Assembly (NCBI RefSeq): GCF_001421355.1
Contig: NZ_LMKC01000002.1
Span: 307,720-371,719, forward strand
Direction of reading: 5' to 3'
From: Sphingomonas sp. Leaf9
GTDB lineage: Bacteria; Pseudomonadota; Alphaproteobacteria; Sphingomonadales; Sphingomonadaceae
DNA length: 64,000 bases
A program made the translations under genes and the position numbers. Shown in pieces: positions 23,456 to 31,754 of this stretch. The notes below the pieces were generated by a model that was not told the origin of the DNA, searched no databases, and saw only the letters and a list, made by a program, of their open reading frames with translations. Numbering within the stretch: position 1 is the first letter of the stretch; the number at the start of each line of letters is the position of its first letter.

Positions 23456-25125
23456 AGTCGATCGTCGAAGCGCTGCAACCGATCGGCCGCGCGCTGATGC
23501 TGCCGATCGCGGTCCTGCCGGTGGCGGGGCTGTTGTTGCGGCTGGGCCAGCCCGACCTGCTCGATATCGGCCTGCTGGCGGCGGCGGGCGATGCGCTGTT
23601 CAACAATCTTGGGCTGCTGTTCGCCATCGGCGTCGCGTGCGGTATCGCCCGCGACGGCAATGGCGCGGCGTGCCTGGCCGGGGTCGTCTGCTATCTGGTC
23701 GTCAAGAATGGCGGGCCGGTGTTCCTGACCGTGCCGACCGACGTGACGCAAGGGTTCAACGACGCCACCGCCGCCATCCTGTCGGCCGCGTGGAAGGCAA
23801 AGGCGTTCGGCAAGCTCGATGTGCCGATCGGCATCGTCTCCGGCCTGATCGGCGGCAGTTTCTACAACCGGTTCGCAACGATCAAGGTGCCGGAATATCT
23901 CGCCTTCTTCGGCGGGCGCCGTTTCGTGCCGATCGTCAGCGGGCTGGCGGGCGTCGGCATCGCCATGGTGCTGGGGCTGAGCTTTGCCGGGATCAGCAGC
24001 GCGCTCGACCTGACCAGCCGCGCGCTGGTGGCATCGGGCAGCTTCGGGCTGTTCGGCTTCGGCCTGCTCAACCGGCTGCTGCTGGTGACCGGGCTGCACC
24101 ATATCCTGAACAATGTCGCGTGGTTCGTGCTGGGCGATTTCAACGGCACGACCGGCGATCTGCGACGCTTCTTTGCCGGCGATCCGACCGCGGGCGCGTT
24201 CATGGCCGGGTATTTCCCCGTCATGATGTTCGGCCTGCCCGCCGCGTGCCTGGCCATGTATCGATCCGCCTTGCCCGACCGGCGCAAGGCGGTGGGCGGC
24301 ATGCTCCTCAGCCTTGCGCTCACCAGCTTCCTGACCGGTGTGACCGAACCGATCGAGTTCTCGTTCATGTTCCTCGCGCCCGTGCTCTACGCGATCCATG
24401 CGGTGCTGACCGGCGTGTCGATGGCGGTGATGGACGCGCTGGGCGTGCGGTTGGGTTTCGGCTTCTCGGCCGGGCTGTTCGACTATGTGCTGAACTATGG
24501 GAAGGCGACCAAGCCGCTGCTGCTGCTGCCCATCGGCCTCGTCTATTTCGCGGTCTATTACGGGGTGTTCCGTTTCTTCATCGTGCGGTTCGACCTGAAG
24601 ACGCCGGGCCGCGACGCCAGTGTCGCGCCGATGGGCGGTGCGCCGGTCGCGGCGGGCGAGCGGGGGCGGGCGTTCCTTGCGGCGCTGGGCGGCAGTGCGA
24701 ACCTCGTCAGCATCGGGGCATGCACCACGCGCCTGCGCCTGGTCGTCGCGGATCAGGCGCTGGTCGATGAAGCCGCGCTGAAGGCGCTGGGCGCGATGGG
24801 GGTGATCCGTCCGTCGGATCGCGCGGTGCAGGTCATCGTCGGCCCGATCGCCGACCAGGTGGCCGAGGAAATCCGTGCGGCCGGAGCCGGCGGTCCGGTG
24901 GCCGTGGTTGCCGCGACGGAAACGGTCGCGACCGATGCGGCCGTCGACCTGTCACCCGATCTGCTGGCGGCACTGGGCGGCGCGACGGCGATCGTGCAGG
25001 TGCAGGCGCTGGCCGGGCGGATTCGCATCGAGCTGCGCACGCCGGGCACGATCGACCCGACAACGCTGCCCGGCGTGCGCGCCGCGCGGCAGGTCGCGCC
25101 GAGCGTGGTGCATGTGCTGGTCTGA
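23452..25125 (+). CDS. nagE: PTS N-acetylglucosamine-specific EIICB permease
   Basis: 557 aa. EIIC membrane domain (about 1-380) with the glucose-family sequences ALMLPIAVLPVAGLLLRLG, TGLHHILNN and LTGVTEPIEFSFMFLAP; the EIIB domain follows with Cys424 in IGACTTRLR as the phosphorylation site. Imports GlcNAc across the inner membrane and delivers GlcNAc-6-P to NagA. A hydrophilic tail of about 60 residues after EIIB (from about 490) reads like a second, degenerate EIIB lacking Cys. The start is fixed by ATGA overlap with nagF. Glucose specificity cannot be excluded from sequence alone; context favours GlcNAc. Confidence 0.94.
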   Translation: MKSIVEALQPIGRALMLPIAVLPVAGLLLRLGQPDLLDIGLLAAAGDALFNNLGLLFAIGVACGIARDGNGAACLAGVVCYLVVKNGGPVFLTVPTDVTQGFNDATAAILSAAWKAKAFGKLDVPIGIVSGLIGGSFYNRFATIKVPEYLAFFGGRRFVPIVSGLAGVGIAMVLGLSFAGISSALDLTSRALVASGSFGLFGFGLLNRLLLVTGLHHILNNVAWFVLGDFNGTTGDLRRFFAGDPTAGAFMAGYFPVMMFGLPAACLAMYRSALPDRRKAVGGMLLSLALTSFLTGVTEPIEFSFMFLAPVLYAIHAVLTGVSMAVMDALGVRLGFGFSAGLFDYVLNYGKATKPLLLLPIGLVYFAVYYGVFRFFIVRFDLKTPGRDASVAPMGGAPVAAGERGRAFLAALGGSANLVSIGACTTRLRLVVADQALVDEAALKALGAMGVIRPSDRAVQVIVGPIADQVAEEIRAAGAGGPVAVVAATETVATDAAVDLSPDLLAALGGATAIVQVQALAGRIRIELRTPGTIDPTTLPGVRAARQVAPSVVHVLV

Positions 25126-25183
25126 CAACGCTGGCGGTGTGTTGCGCAAATAGCGCACCGCAGCGCAATATCGTTTGCAGGGA

Positions 25184-25198
25184 TGAAAACTGGTTTCA
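25184..25198. promoter_or_regulatory. Inverted repeat in the leader of the second TonB receptor
   Basis: TGAAAACTGGTTTCA has TGAAA/TTTCA arms and lies in the 251-nt gap between nagE and the second receptor, about 180 nt before its start. It could be an operator for separate control of the receptor. It does not resemble the two sites at the nagR end. Confidence 0.25.
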
Positions 25199-25376
25199 GC
25201 TGATATTGACGCGGCTGGTCGCTGGCGAAAGAATGTCTCGCAGGTGAAATAAAGCGCGTGGAAGCACCGTCGGTGGTTCGGCCGCGATGCGGGGGAGGGC
25301 GAACAGGGTCGCCCGGCCACCCGCATCGTGCAGGGCCAACCCCGACGGGCCGCGCGGCACCACAAGGGGGACGTTC

Positions 25377-28300
25377 ATGCAATCGATCACCAAGCTGCTG
25401 ACGACATCGTGTCTTGCGACCATGCTGGCGGGCACCGCCCATGCGCAGGTCGTGCCGGTGGAGGCGCCGGCCGACACGCAGACTGCTTCGACCAGCAACG
25501 ACGACATGCTTGTCGTCACCGGTACGCGTATTCGTCGTCCGAATGCGACGTCGGCGGCGCCGATCCAATCGGTCACGTCAGAGGAAATCCGGCAGCAGGC
25601 GGCGGTCAACGTCGAGGACGTTTTGAACCGCCTGCCGCAGATCGCGCCCGACGCGCAGCAGAATTACCAGGATTCGGACGGCCGTCAGCGCATCAAGCTG
25701 CGCAGCCTCGGCTTCGAACGTACGCTGACCCTTGTCGACGGCTTGCGGCTTGGTACGTCAAACGGCGTCGATGCGGGCATGATTCCGACCGCGCTGATCG
25801 AGCGGATCGACGTTCTGTCGGGTGGCGCATCGTCGGTCTATGGTTCGGACGCGGTGGCCGGTGTCGTCAACTTCATCCTGCGCAAGGACCTCGACGGCAT
25901 CAACCTCAACGCCAATTACAATTTCTACAACCACGACAACAAGGACACGCTGGTCAGCCCATACGCACGGGCGGCCGGTTTCCCGGTGGCGCGTGGCCTG
26001 ACCAACGACGGCGCACGCAAGGATTTGACGCTGTCGGCCGGGACCAAGCTGTTCGGTGATGCCCTGAGCGTGATGGGTTTCGTCAATTACCGGTCGGCCG
26101 ATGTGGTGCCGTACGACTCACGGGCCAGTTCGGCGTGCCAGATCGTCGAGGCCGGTATCGATGGGCAGATCAGCTGTTCGACGTCGACCTATACCCAGTT
26201 CGGCTATCTGTCACCGCGCGGCGGTGCGCAGTCGGGGCGGGTATATTCCAACAATCCCAACGGGACCAAGAGCTTCGTCCCGTTCGGTGTCGGCATTCAG
26301 GCCAATCCGTTCGATGGCTATTCCTACCAGCGTGAAAGCGAGCGGGTAAACGCCGGCGGGTTCGTTTCGCTGAAGCTGTCCGACGCGGTCGAAATCTATG
26401 GTAACGGCCTGTGGTTCCGCGACGAATCGTTCAATCGCTTTCCGGCGCGCGTATTCAGCTTTACCTCCTACGGCTCCACGCCGTTCAGCGTGAACTGCGA
26501 CAATCCGCTGATGTCGGCGGCGCAGCAGGCGGCGATCTGCGGCACTGCGGCGGGTACCGCGACGCTGCTGCCGATCGAGGTCCGGTATCGCTTCAATGCG
26601 CTGCCCTATTCGCGCGACACGTATATCAACCAGGGGTTCCGCGGCGTTGCCGGGGTGCGCGGTACCTTCGCCGACGCATGGAGCTATGACGTTGCCGGCG
26701 TCTATTCGCGTAGCCAGCAGGACGTGACCTATGGTCCGTTCCCCGAATTCGCGAAGATCAACCGGTCGCTGAACGTGGTCAACGTGAACGGAACGCCGAC
26801 CTGCCAGTCGGTGGTGAACGGGACCGATGCGTCCTGCGTACCGTTCGATGCCTTCACGGCGAACAACAACAACGCCGCGCTCTACAACTACCTGTTCAGC
26901 GGGCGGGACGGGACGCAGGGCAACGTCACCCAGTTGTTCGACGTCGTGGCCAACCTGTCGGGCGATCTCGGCAAATACGGCATCACGTCGCCTTGGGCCG
27001 ATCAGGGTGTCGCGTTTGCGGTGGGTGCCGAATATCGCAAGGACCGGTTCCTCAACACGGCGGACGCTGTCTTCCGCGAGCAGAATGGCGGCAACGACTT
27101 CCAGCTCCGCCAGAGCGTGAAGGAAGCCAATGTCGAAGTGCAGGTTCCGATCGTCGAGAAACAGTCGTGGACGCATCTCCTGCAGGTCAATGCCGGCTAT
27201 CGCGTGTCGAAGTACGACACAAACCCCCAGACGTTCGGCACCTACAAGATCGAGGCGTTGTGGGCTCCGGTCGCGGACTTCACCTTCCGCGGCGCGTTCA
27301 ACAAGGCGCAGCGCGCGCCGACGGTGATTGAAATCCGCCAGGCGACACAGCGCGAATATGGCGTGCAGGGCGGTTCGCAGAACGACTTCTGCGCGACGAC
27401 GACGATCCAGGTGCCTGATCCCACCGACCCGACCCGCACGATTACGCGCAACGTCGCGCCGCGCGCATCGATCGACGTGTGCCGTGCGACCGGCCTGCCG
27501 GACGCACTGTACGGCAGCCCGACGCTGAACTGCCCGAACAACCAGTGCACGGTGTTCACGGGCGGCTTCACGGTCGATCCGGAAACAGCCTTCACCAAGA
27601 CGTTCGGCGTCGTGCTGAAGCCGCGCTTCCTGCCGGGGCTGACCTTCTCGGTCGACCGCTTCCTAATCGATATCGATGATTCGATCGGGTACCAAGATTA
27701 CAGCTACTGGCAGGAAGGCTGCCTGACGTCGGGCGGCGATCCGTATTTCTGCGACAAGATCGTCCGCGCACCCACGACCGGCATCCTCTACAGCCCGGCG
27801 ACCAGCAATCCGACGTCGGGGTATATCCAGCAGGGTACAACCAACACCTACAAGACCAAGGCGCATGGCTGGGATCTCCAGGGCCAGTATGTCCTGCCGA
27901 TCGATCGCTTCGGCACGGTCGACTGGATTTTCAACGGGACGTTGACGACCCTTGCCGGCAATCAGGAATCGCCAATCCGCGACGAACGGAATTGTTCGGG
28001 GCTGTTCGGCAATGGCTGTGGGCAGCTGCTTCCCAAGTGGACGCATGGGTTGCGCACCACCTACACCACGCCGGACAAGGTCGCGTCGCTGTCGTTCAAC
28101 TGGCGCTATGTCGGGTCGTTGACCCATGCGAAGAATTCGGGCGATCCGGCCGTCGGCGGCACGCCGCAGGACGCGCGAAAGACCTTCTATCGCTTCGACC
28201 CGGCGAGCTATTTCGATCTGGCGGCGACGTTCGCGGTCGGGCGGGATTTCACGCTCCGCTTTGCAGCCAACAACCTGCTGGACAAGGTGCCGCCGTTGTT

Positions 28301-28403
28301 CCCGAGCTCGTACGACGTCTCGCTGGCACGCAACAACACGATCCCGGCGCGCTATGATTCGCTCGGCCGGCAGATCGCGATCGGTGCGACCGTCAACTTC
28401 TGA
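25377..28403 (+). CDS. TonB-dependent outer-membrane receptor, second of the locus
   Basis: 1008 aa. Signal peptide to about residue 24 (ATMLAGTAHAQ), then LVVTGTRIRRPNATSAAPIQ, plug domain with VLNRLPQIAPD and SGGASSVYGSDAVAGVVNF, a large barrel, and the terminal Phe of ATVNF. The ATG at 25377 has AAGGGGG in front. Several Cys pairs (for example CQIV-ISCS, NCPNNQC, CLTSGGDPYFC) lie in predicted loops and may form disulfides. It differs in sub-type from the other receptor. Co-orientation with nagE and a 251-nt gap suggest chitooligosaccharide, GlcNAc or glycopeptide uptake, but the substrate is unknown. Confidence 0.92.
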   Translation: MQSITKLLTTSCLATMLAGTAHAQVVPVEAPADTQTASTSNDDMLVVTGTRIRRPNATSAAPIQSVTSEEIRQQAAVNVEDVLNRLPQIAPDAQQNYQDSDGRQRIKLRSLGFERTLTLVDGLRLGTSNGVDAGMIPTALIERIDVLSGGASSVYGSDAVAGVVNFILRKDLDGINLNANYNFYNHDNKDTLVSPYARAAGFPVARGLTNDGARKDLTLSAGTKLFGDALSVMGFVNYRSADVVPYDSRASSACQIVEAGIDGQISCSTSTYTQFGYLSPRGGAQSGRVYSNNPNGTKSFVPFGVGIQANPFDGYSYQRESERVNAGGFVSLKLSDAVEIYGNGLWFRDESFNRFPARVFSFTSYGSTPFSVNCDNPLMSAAQQAAICGTAAGTATLLPIEVRYRFNALPYSRDTYINQGFRGVAGVRGTFADAWSYDVAGVYSRSQQDVTYGPFPEFAKINRSLNVVNVNGTPTCQSVVNGTDASCVPFDAFTANNNNAALYNYLFSGRDGTQGNVTQLFDVVANLSGDLGKYGITSPWADQGVAFAVGAEYRKDRFLNTADAVFREQNGGNDFQLRQSVKEANVEVQVPIVEKQSWTHLLQVNAGYRVSKYDTNPQTFGTYKIEALWAPVADFTFRGAFNKAQRAPTVIEIRQATQREYGVQGGSQNDFCATTTIQVPDPTDPTRTITRNVAPRASIDVCRATGLPDALYGSPTLNCPNNQCTVFTGGFTVDPETAFTKTFGVVLKPRFLPGLTFSVDRFLIDIDDSIGYQDYSYWQEGCLTSGGDPYFCDKIVRAPTTGILYSPATSNPTSGYIQQGTTNTYKTKAHGWDLQGQYVLPIDRFGTVDWIFNGTLTTLAGNQESPIRDERNCSGLFGNGCGQLLPKWTHGLRTTYTTPDKVASLSFNWRYVGSLTHAKNSGDPAVGGTPQDARKTFYRFDPASYFDLAATFAVGRDFTLRFAANNLLDKVPPLFPSSYDVSLARNNTIPARYDSLGRQIAIGATVNF

Positions 28404-28424
28404 CGCGCATCTTCCAACGGCAGG

Positions 28425-28460
28425 AAAGGCCCGCTCCTCCAACCGGGGGGGCGGGCTTTT
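28425..28460. terminator. Bidirectional terminator between receptor and glycosylasparaginase
   Basis: A 10-bp stem (28425-28434 with 28451-28460, one G-U pair) has a 16-nt loop. A tracts on one side and T tracts on the other are part of the stem, giving U-rich ends on both strands. It lies between convergent stops at 28403 and 28466. Confidence 0.7.
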
Positions 28461-28465
28461 CCGTG

Positions 28466-29461
28466 TCAGGCGCGGCGCAGGCTGGCGGATTTGACGATGG
28501 TGCTGCGGCCGTCGTCGCCGGTCACGGCATAGGTGAAGCCCGGCAGGATCGCGAAGGCGCCGACCTGTCCGTTCCGGTCCATCGCGAGGAAGCCGACCTG
28601 CACCCCGTCCAGCGCCTTCCCGCGCAGCTTTTCGATGTGTTCGACCGCCTCGCGGCAGGCGTTCATCGGCGTCATGCCCGCTCGAAGCGAGGACACGACG
28701 CGGGCGGTCCCGGCGATCCGGGTGACCTCTTCGCCAAGGCCGGTGGCCGTGGCGGCACCGACGCCGGCTTCGACGAACAGGCCGCTGCCGACCTGCGGGG
28801 AGTCGCCGACGCGGCCGTGCAGCTTGAACGCCATGCCCGACGTGGTGCAGGCACCCGCCAGATCGCCATGCGGCGCGCGGGCGATCATGCCGATCGTGTC
28901 ATGGTCGAGCGGCCCGCCCAGCGTCGCGCGCGCATTCTCGCTATTGGCGACGGGGGCGTATTTCGAGGTCTTGAGCCATTTGCGCCATTCGGCTTCGGCC
29001 TCGGGCGTCAGCAGCTTTTCCGCCGTGAAGCCCGATTCCAGCGCGAATTGCCGCGCGCCGTCGCCGACGAGGAAGGTGTGTGGGGTCCGCTCCATCACCG
29101 CGCGCGCGACCGAGATCGGGTGGGCGATATCCTCCATCGCGGCGACCGCGCCGACATGGCCCTTGTCGTCCATGATGACCGCGTCCAGCGTCACCCGCCC
29201 GTCGCGGTCGGGATAGCCGCCCTTGCCGACCGAATGGTTCGACAGGTCGGCCTCGGGCACCTTCGCCCCGGCCTCCAGCGCGTCGATCAGGCTACCGCCG
29301 GCGCGGAAGCGGGCGACGGCGGCATCATTGGCGGCGGCGCCGAAATCCCAGGTGGACGCGACGCGCAGGGTGGACGCGGCGCGGGGTTGCGCGGGCAGGC
29401 TGGCGGCACCGGTCGCGGCGGCGAGGCCGGCAATGGCGGTGCGGCGGGTGATGGTCGGCAT
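28466..29461 (-). CDS. N4-(beta-N-acetylglucosaminyl)-L-asparaginase (glycosylasparaginase), Tat-exported
   Basis: 331 aa. Ntn-hydrolase that splits the GlcNAc-Asn bond of N-glycans after the peptide has been degraded, giving Asp and 1-amino-GlcNAc. The N-terminus TRRTAIAGLAAATGAASLPA is a Tat-like signal. WDFGAAANDAA (about 38-48), LSNHSVGKGG (73-82) and LDHDTIGMI (185-193) are family marks; self-cleavage before Thr189 would create the nucleophile. RVGDSP and GLFVEAGVGAATATG follow in the beta chain. The start has AAAAGGGGCACCC in front. It faces the GlcNAc operon across a shared terminator and completes deglycosylation logic with the glycosidase operon. A plain isoaspartyl peptidase is less likely because HDTIGM is the glycosylasparaginase form. 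Confidence 0.9.
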   Translation of the reverse strand: MPTITRRTAIAGLAAATGAASLPAQPRAASTLRVASTWDFGAAANDAAVARFRAGGSLIDALEAGAKVPEADLSNHSVGKGGYPDRDGRVTLDAVIMDDKGHVGAVAAMEDIAHPISVARAVMERTPHTFLVGDGARQFALESGFTAEKLLTPEAEAEWRKWLKTSKYAPVANSENARATLGGPLDHDTIGMIARAPHGDLAGACTTSGMAFKLHGRVGDSPQVGSGLFVEAGVGAATATGLGEEVTRIAGTARVVSSLRAGMTPMNACREAVEHIEKLRGKALDGVQVGFLAMDRNGQVGAFAILPGFTYAVTGDDGRSTIVKSASLRRA

Positions 29462-29536
29462 GGGTGCCCCTTTTACTGGTGATGCGCGGTTGTGCGCACT
29501 CGCCGACAAAGGGGCAAGGGGATCAGGCTTCGTCTG

Positions 29537-29661
29537 GAAACTCGCGGTAAGCGAGTTTCGCGGCGGTACCGGCCCGCTCCCCCTCCCCGCCACCCATCGG
29601 TATTGTGACTGGGTGGCGGGGATGGGGAGCGGGCCGGTGCCGCAGACGTGCCATGGGCACG
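29537..29661. repeat. Cluster of three inverted repeats between hemW and the glycosylasparaginase gene
   Basis: Hairpin 1 is GAAACTCGC/GCGAGTTTC (29537-29545, 29551-29559). Hairpin 2 is a long, nearly perfect inverted repeat with 30-nt arms (29566-29595 and 29611-29641). Hairpin 3 is CGTGCC/GGCACG (29647-29652, 29656-29661). They fill most of the 214-nt gap downstream of the hemW stop and upstream of the next minus-strand start. They look like sphingomonad intergenic repeat units. Confidence 0.7.
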
Positions 29662-29675
29662 TTTCGAGAGGACGA

Positions 29676-30836
29676 TCAGATCGCGATCTCGCGCAGCACC
29701 GCGTCGAGCACCGGAATGCCCGCCGGGGTCAGCGCCAACCAGGTTCCGTCGCGCACCAGCAATCCCTGTCGCGCAAGCAGGGCAACCGCATCCGCGCGTA
29801 CGACCGCATCGATCGGGCGCAGGCCCAGCGTCGCGATGCGGGCAAGGTCGACGCCCTCGCGCATCCTGAGACCCATCACCAGCGCTTCGGTCACGCGTTC
29901 GTCGGGGGTCAGGGCATCCTCACGCTCGATGCCATGGCCGTTGCGCTCCACGGCGGCGATCCAGTTTTCGGGCTTCTTGCGGCGGACGGTCGCCAGCCCG
30001 GCGCGGCGGCCATGCGCGCCGGGACCGATGCCGGCATAGTCGCGATAGCGCCAGTAGGTCAGGTTGTGGCGGCTCTCCGCGCCCGGCCGGGCATGGTTCG
30101 ACACCTCATACAGCGGCAGCCCGGCGGTACGGGTCAGCACCTGCGTCGTTTCGAACAGGTCGGCGGACAGGTCGGCATCGGGCAGGGTGAGCTGCCCCTT
30201 CGCTGCCAGCGTGGCAAAGCGGGTGCCGGGTTCGATGGTCAATTGGTAGAGCGACAGATGTTCGGTCCCGAACGACAGCGCGCGGGTGAGTTCCGTCTCC
30301 CATGCAGCCAGCGACTGGCCGGGCCGGGCATAGATCAGGTCGAAGCTGACCCGCGCGAAATGGCGCTGTGCGACGTCTAGCGCGGCCAGTGCCTCCTCCA
30401 CGCCATGCGCGCGTTCGAGGAAGGCGAGCGCGTCGTCGTGCAACGCCTGTACGCCCAGCGACACGCGATTGACCCCGGCGGCGGCGATGTCGGCAAAGCG
30501 CGCGGCTTCCACCGAGGACGGGTTCGCCTCCAGCGTGATCTCGATATTCTCGGTCGGGGGCCATTGGCGGGACGCCGCCTCGATGATCGCGGCGACGGTC
30601 GCGGGCGGCATCAGCGACGGCGTGCCGCCACCGAAGAAGATCGATGCCAGCCGCCGGCCGGGCAGGGCGGCAGCCTCATGCGCCAGGTCGGCCAGCAGCG
30701 CGTGCAGCCACGCGGCCTGATCCACCTGATCGCGCACATGGCTGTTGAAGTCGCAATAGGGACATTTCGACACGCAGAACGGCCAATGGACGTAGAGCGC
30801 CAGAGGATCGGGGGCGGGTGCTTGGTCGGGCTGCAT
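29676..30836 (-). CDS. hemW: HemW-like radical SAM heme chaperone
   Basis: 386 aa. A HemN-like radical SAM protein of the HemW group, which binds heme and assists its delivery to cytochromes and is not a true coproporphyrinogen dehydrogenase. The cluster motif is YVHWPFCVSKCPYCDF with Cys21, Cys25 and Cys28, followed by FFGGGTPSLM, LEANPSS and VSLGVQALHDD. The C-terminal HemN-type domain has NLTYWRYRDYAGIGPGAHG. Start at the ATG at 30836 gives YVHWPF the usual distance from the N-terminus. It lies downstream of rdgB/rph in the usual alphaproteobacterial neighbourhood, here separated by two small accessory genes. Only 20 nt separate it from the divergent lipoprotein gene. Confidence 0.93.
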   Translation of the reverse strand: MQPDQAPAPDPLALYVHWPFCVSKCPYCDFNSHVRDQVDQAAWLHALLADLAHEAAALPGRRLASIFFGGGTPSLMPPATVAAIIEAASRQWPPTENIEITLEANPSSVEAARFADIAAAGVNRVSLGVQALHDDALAFLERAHGVEEALAALDVAQRHFARVSFDLIYARPGQSLAAWETELTRALSFGTEHLSLYQLTIEPGTRFATLAAKGQLTLPDADLSADLFETTQVLTRTAGLPLYEVSNHARPGAESRHNLTYWRYRDYAGIGPGAHGRRAGLATVRRKKPENWIAAVERNGHGIEREDALTPDERVTEALVMGLRMREGVDLARIATLGLRPIDAVVRADAVALLARQGLLVRDGTWLALTPAGIPVLDAVLREIAI

Positions 30837-30856
30837 CGCCGTCCCATATGGGGGCG

Positions 30857-31420
30857 ATGCGAGCGATACAAATGCTGATGGCGGCGTTGCTGCTGGGTGC
30901 CTGTTCCGCCGGGCCGGCCCATGTGCCCGAGCGTGTGGTCGAACCGCGTGCGTTCGAAGGAAATGCGCCGCGCGGGAGCGCGAAGTTGCGGCAGGCGATG
31001 GAGGCGGGGCACCGCGCGGCGCGGGCGCAGGCGAATTTGCCGGCGCTGGCGTGGGACCCGGCGCTTGTTCGCGATGCGCAACGCTATGTCGACACGCTGG
31101 CACAGAACCGCCGCTTCGAACATTCCCCCCAGCCGCGCGGCGTGCCGGAGCAGGGCGAAAACCTGTGGACCGGCACGCGCGGCGCCTATCGCTATGCCGA
31201 GATGGTGGGGCATTGGGTCGCCGAAAAGCGCGACTATGTGCCCGGTATCCTGCCGGCGGTGTCGCGCACCGGCCGGTTCGAGGATGTCGGGCACTATACC
31301 CAGATCATGTGGCGTACGACCCAGCGCTTCGGCTGTGCCGAGGCGAGCAACGCGAAGGACGATTATATCGTCTGCCGCTATGTGCCCGCCGGCAATTATC
31401 CGGGGCAGCGCGCCTTCTGA
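30857..31420 (+). CDS. CAP/SCP-domain lipoprotein (PR-1-like)
   Basis: 187 aa. MRAIQMLMAALLLGAC is a lipoprotein signal with the lipid-carrying Cys at 16. The CAP domain shows HRAARAQANLPALAWDPAL, a middle HSP segment, and the signature HYTQIMWRTTQRFGCAEA followed by IVCRYVPAGNYPGQ. Function of bacterial CAP proteins is mostly unknown (lipid binding or peptidase-like roles are proposed). The start at 30857 is chosen for the signal; an ATG at 30848 is in frame. The promoter must overlap the hemW 5' end because the divergent gap is only 20 nt. Ends 4 nt from the convergent small gene. Confidence 0.85.
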   Translation: MRAIQMLMAALLLGACSAGPAHVPERVVEPRAFEGNAPRGSAKLRQAMEAGHRAARAQANLPALAWDPALVRDAQRYVDTLAQNRRFEHSPQPRGVPEQGENLWTGTRGAYRYAEMVGHWVAEKRDYVPGILPAVSRTGRFEDVGHYTQIMWRTTQRFGCAEASNAKDDYIVCRYVPAGNYPGQRAF

Positions 31421-31424
31421 TCGA

Positions 31425-31640
31425 TCAGCCGCGCGCGCCGGCGATCATCTTGGCGGCGATATGGCGGACGGCGTTGTCATCCTTGTCACCGGCCGGCGAC
31501 GGATCGCCCAGCTTGTCGAGGCTCGCTTCGAGGGAATCGAGCAGGCCCGGATGCTGTTGCTCGACGTAGCGCATCGTCCAGAACAGGAGATGCTCGACCG
31601 CGATCTCGCGGTGGCGGGTTTCGGTCAGCGCGTCGGACAT
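31425..31640 (-). CDS. Small conserved-looking hypothetical protein
   Basis: 71 aa, starting at an ATG at 31640 with AAAGGA eight bases in front. Acidic and helical in character (HREIAVEHLLFWTMRYVEQQHPGLLDSLEASLDKLG), with no signal peptide or membrane segment. It may be one short helical bundle. I recognise no family. It sits between rdgB and hemW on the same strand but is preceded by a repeat-containing 114-nt gap, so it may have its own promoter. Confidence 0.6.
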   Translation of the reverse strand: MSDALTETRHREIAVEHLLFWTMRYVEQQHPGLLDSLEASLDKLGDPSPAGDKDDNAVRHIAAKMIAGARG

Positions 31641-31711
31641 GGGGCAATTCCTTTCGGAACGCCCAATGCCCGGACGCGGGCGGGCGTTCCGCTTGGTACG
31701 CCCGACCTGAT

Positions 31712-31740
31712 CGTCACCCCGGATCAAGTCCAGGGTGACG
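31712..31740. repeat. Short copy of a GTCACCC intergenic palindrome
   Basis: CGTCACCC (31712-31719) and GGGTGACG (31733-31740) flank CGGATCAAGTCCA. Its centre and ends match a longer element at 59021-59103, so both belong to one dispersed repeat family. Confidence 0.75.
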
Positions 31741-31754
31741 GAAAAACGTTCAGT

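Noticed and set aside
531..29461. SusC/SusD-type polysaccharide utilisation locus
   Set aside because: There are TonB receptors but no SusD-like lipoprotein, and no hybrid two-component or ECF/anti-sigma regulator, so the Bacteroidetes-type label is not appropriate.
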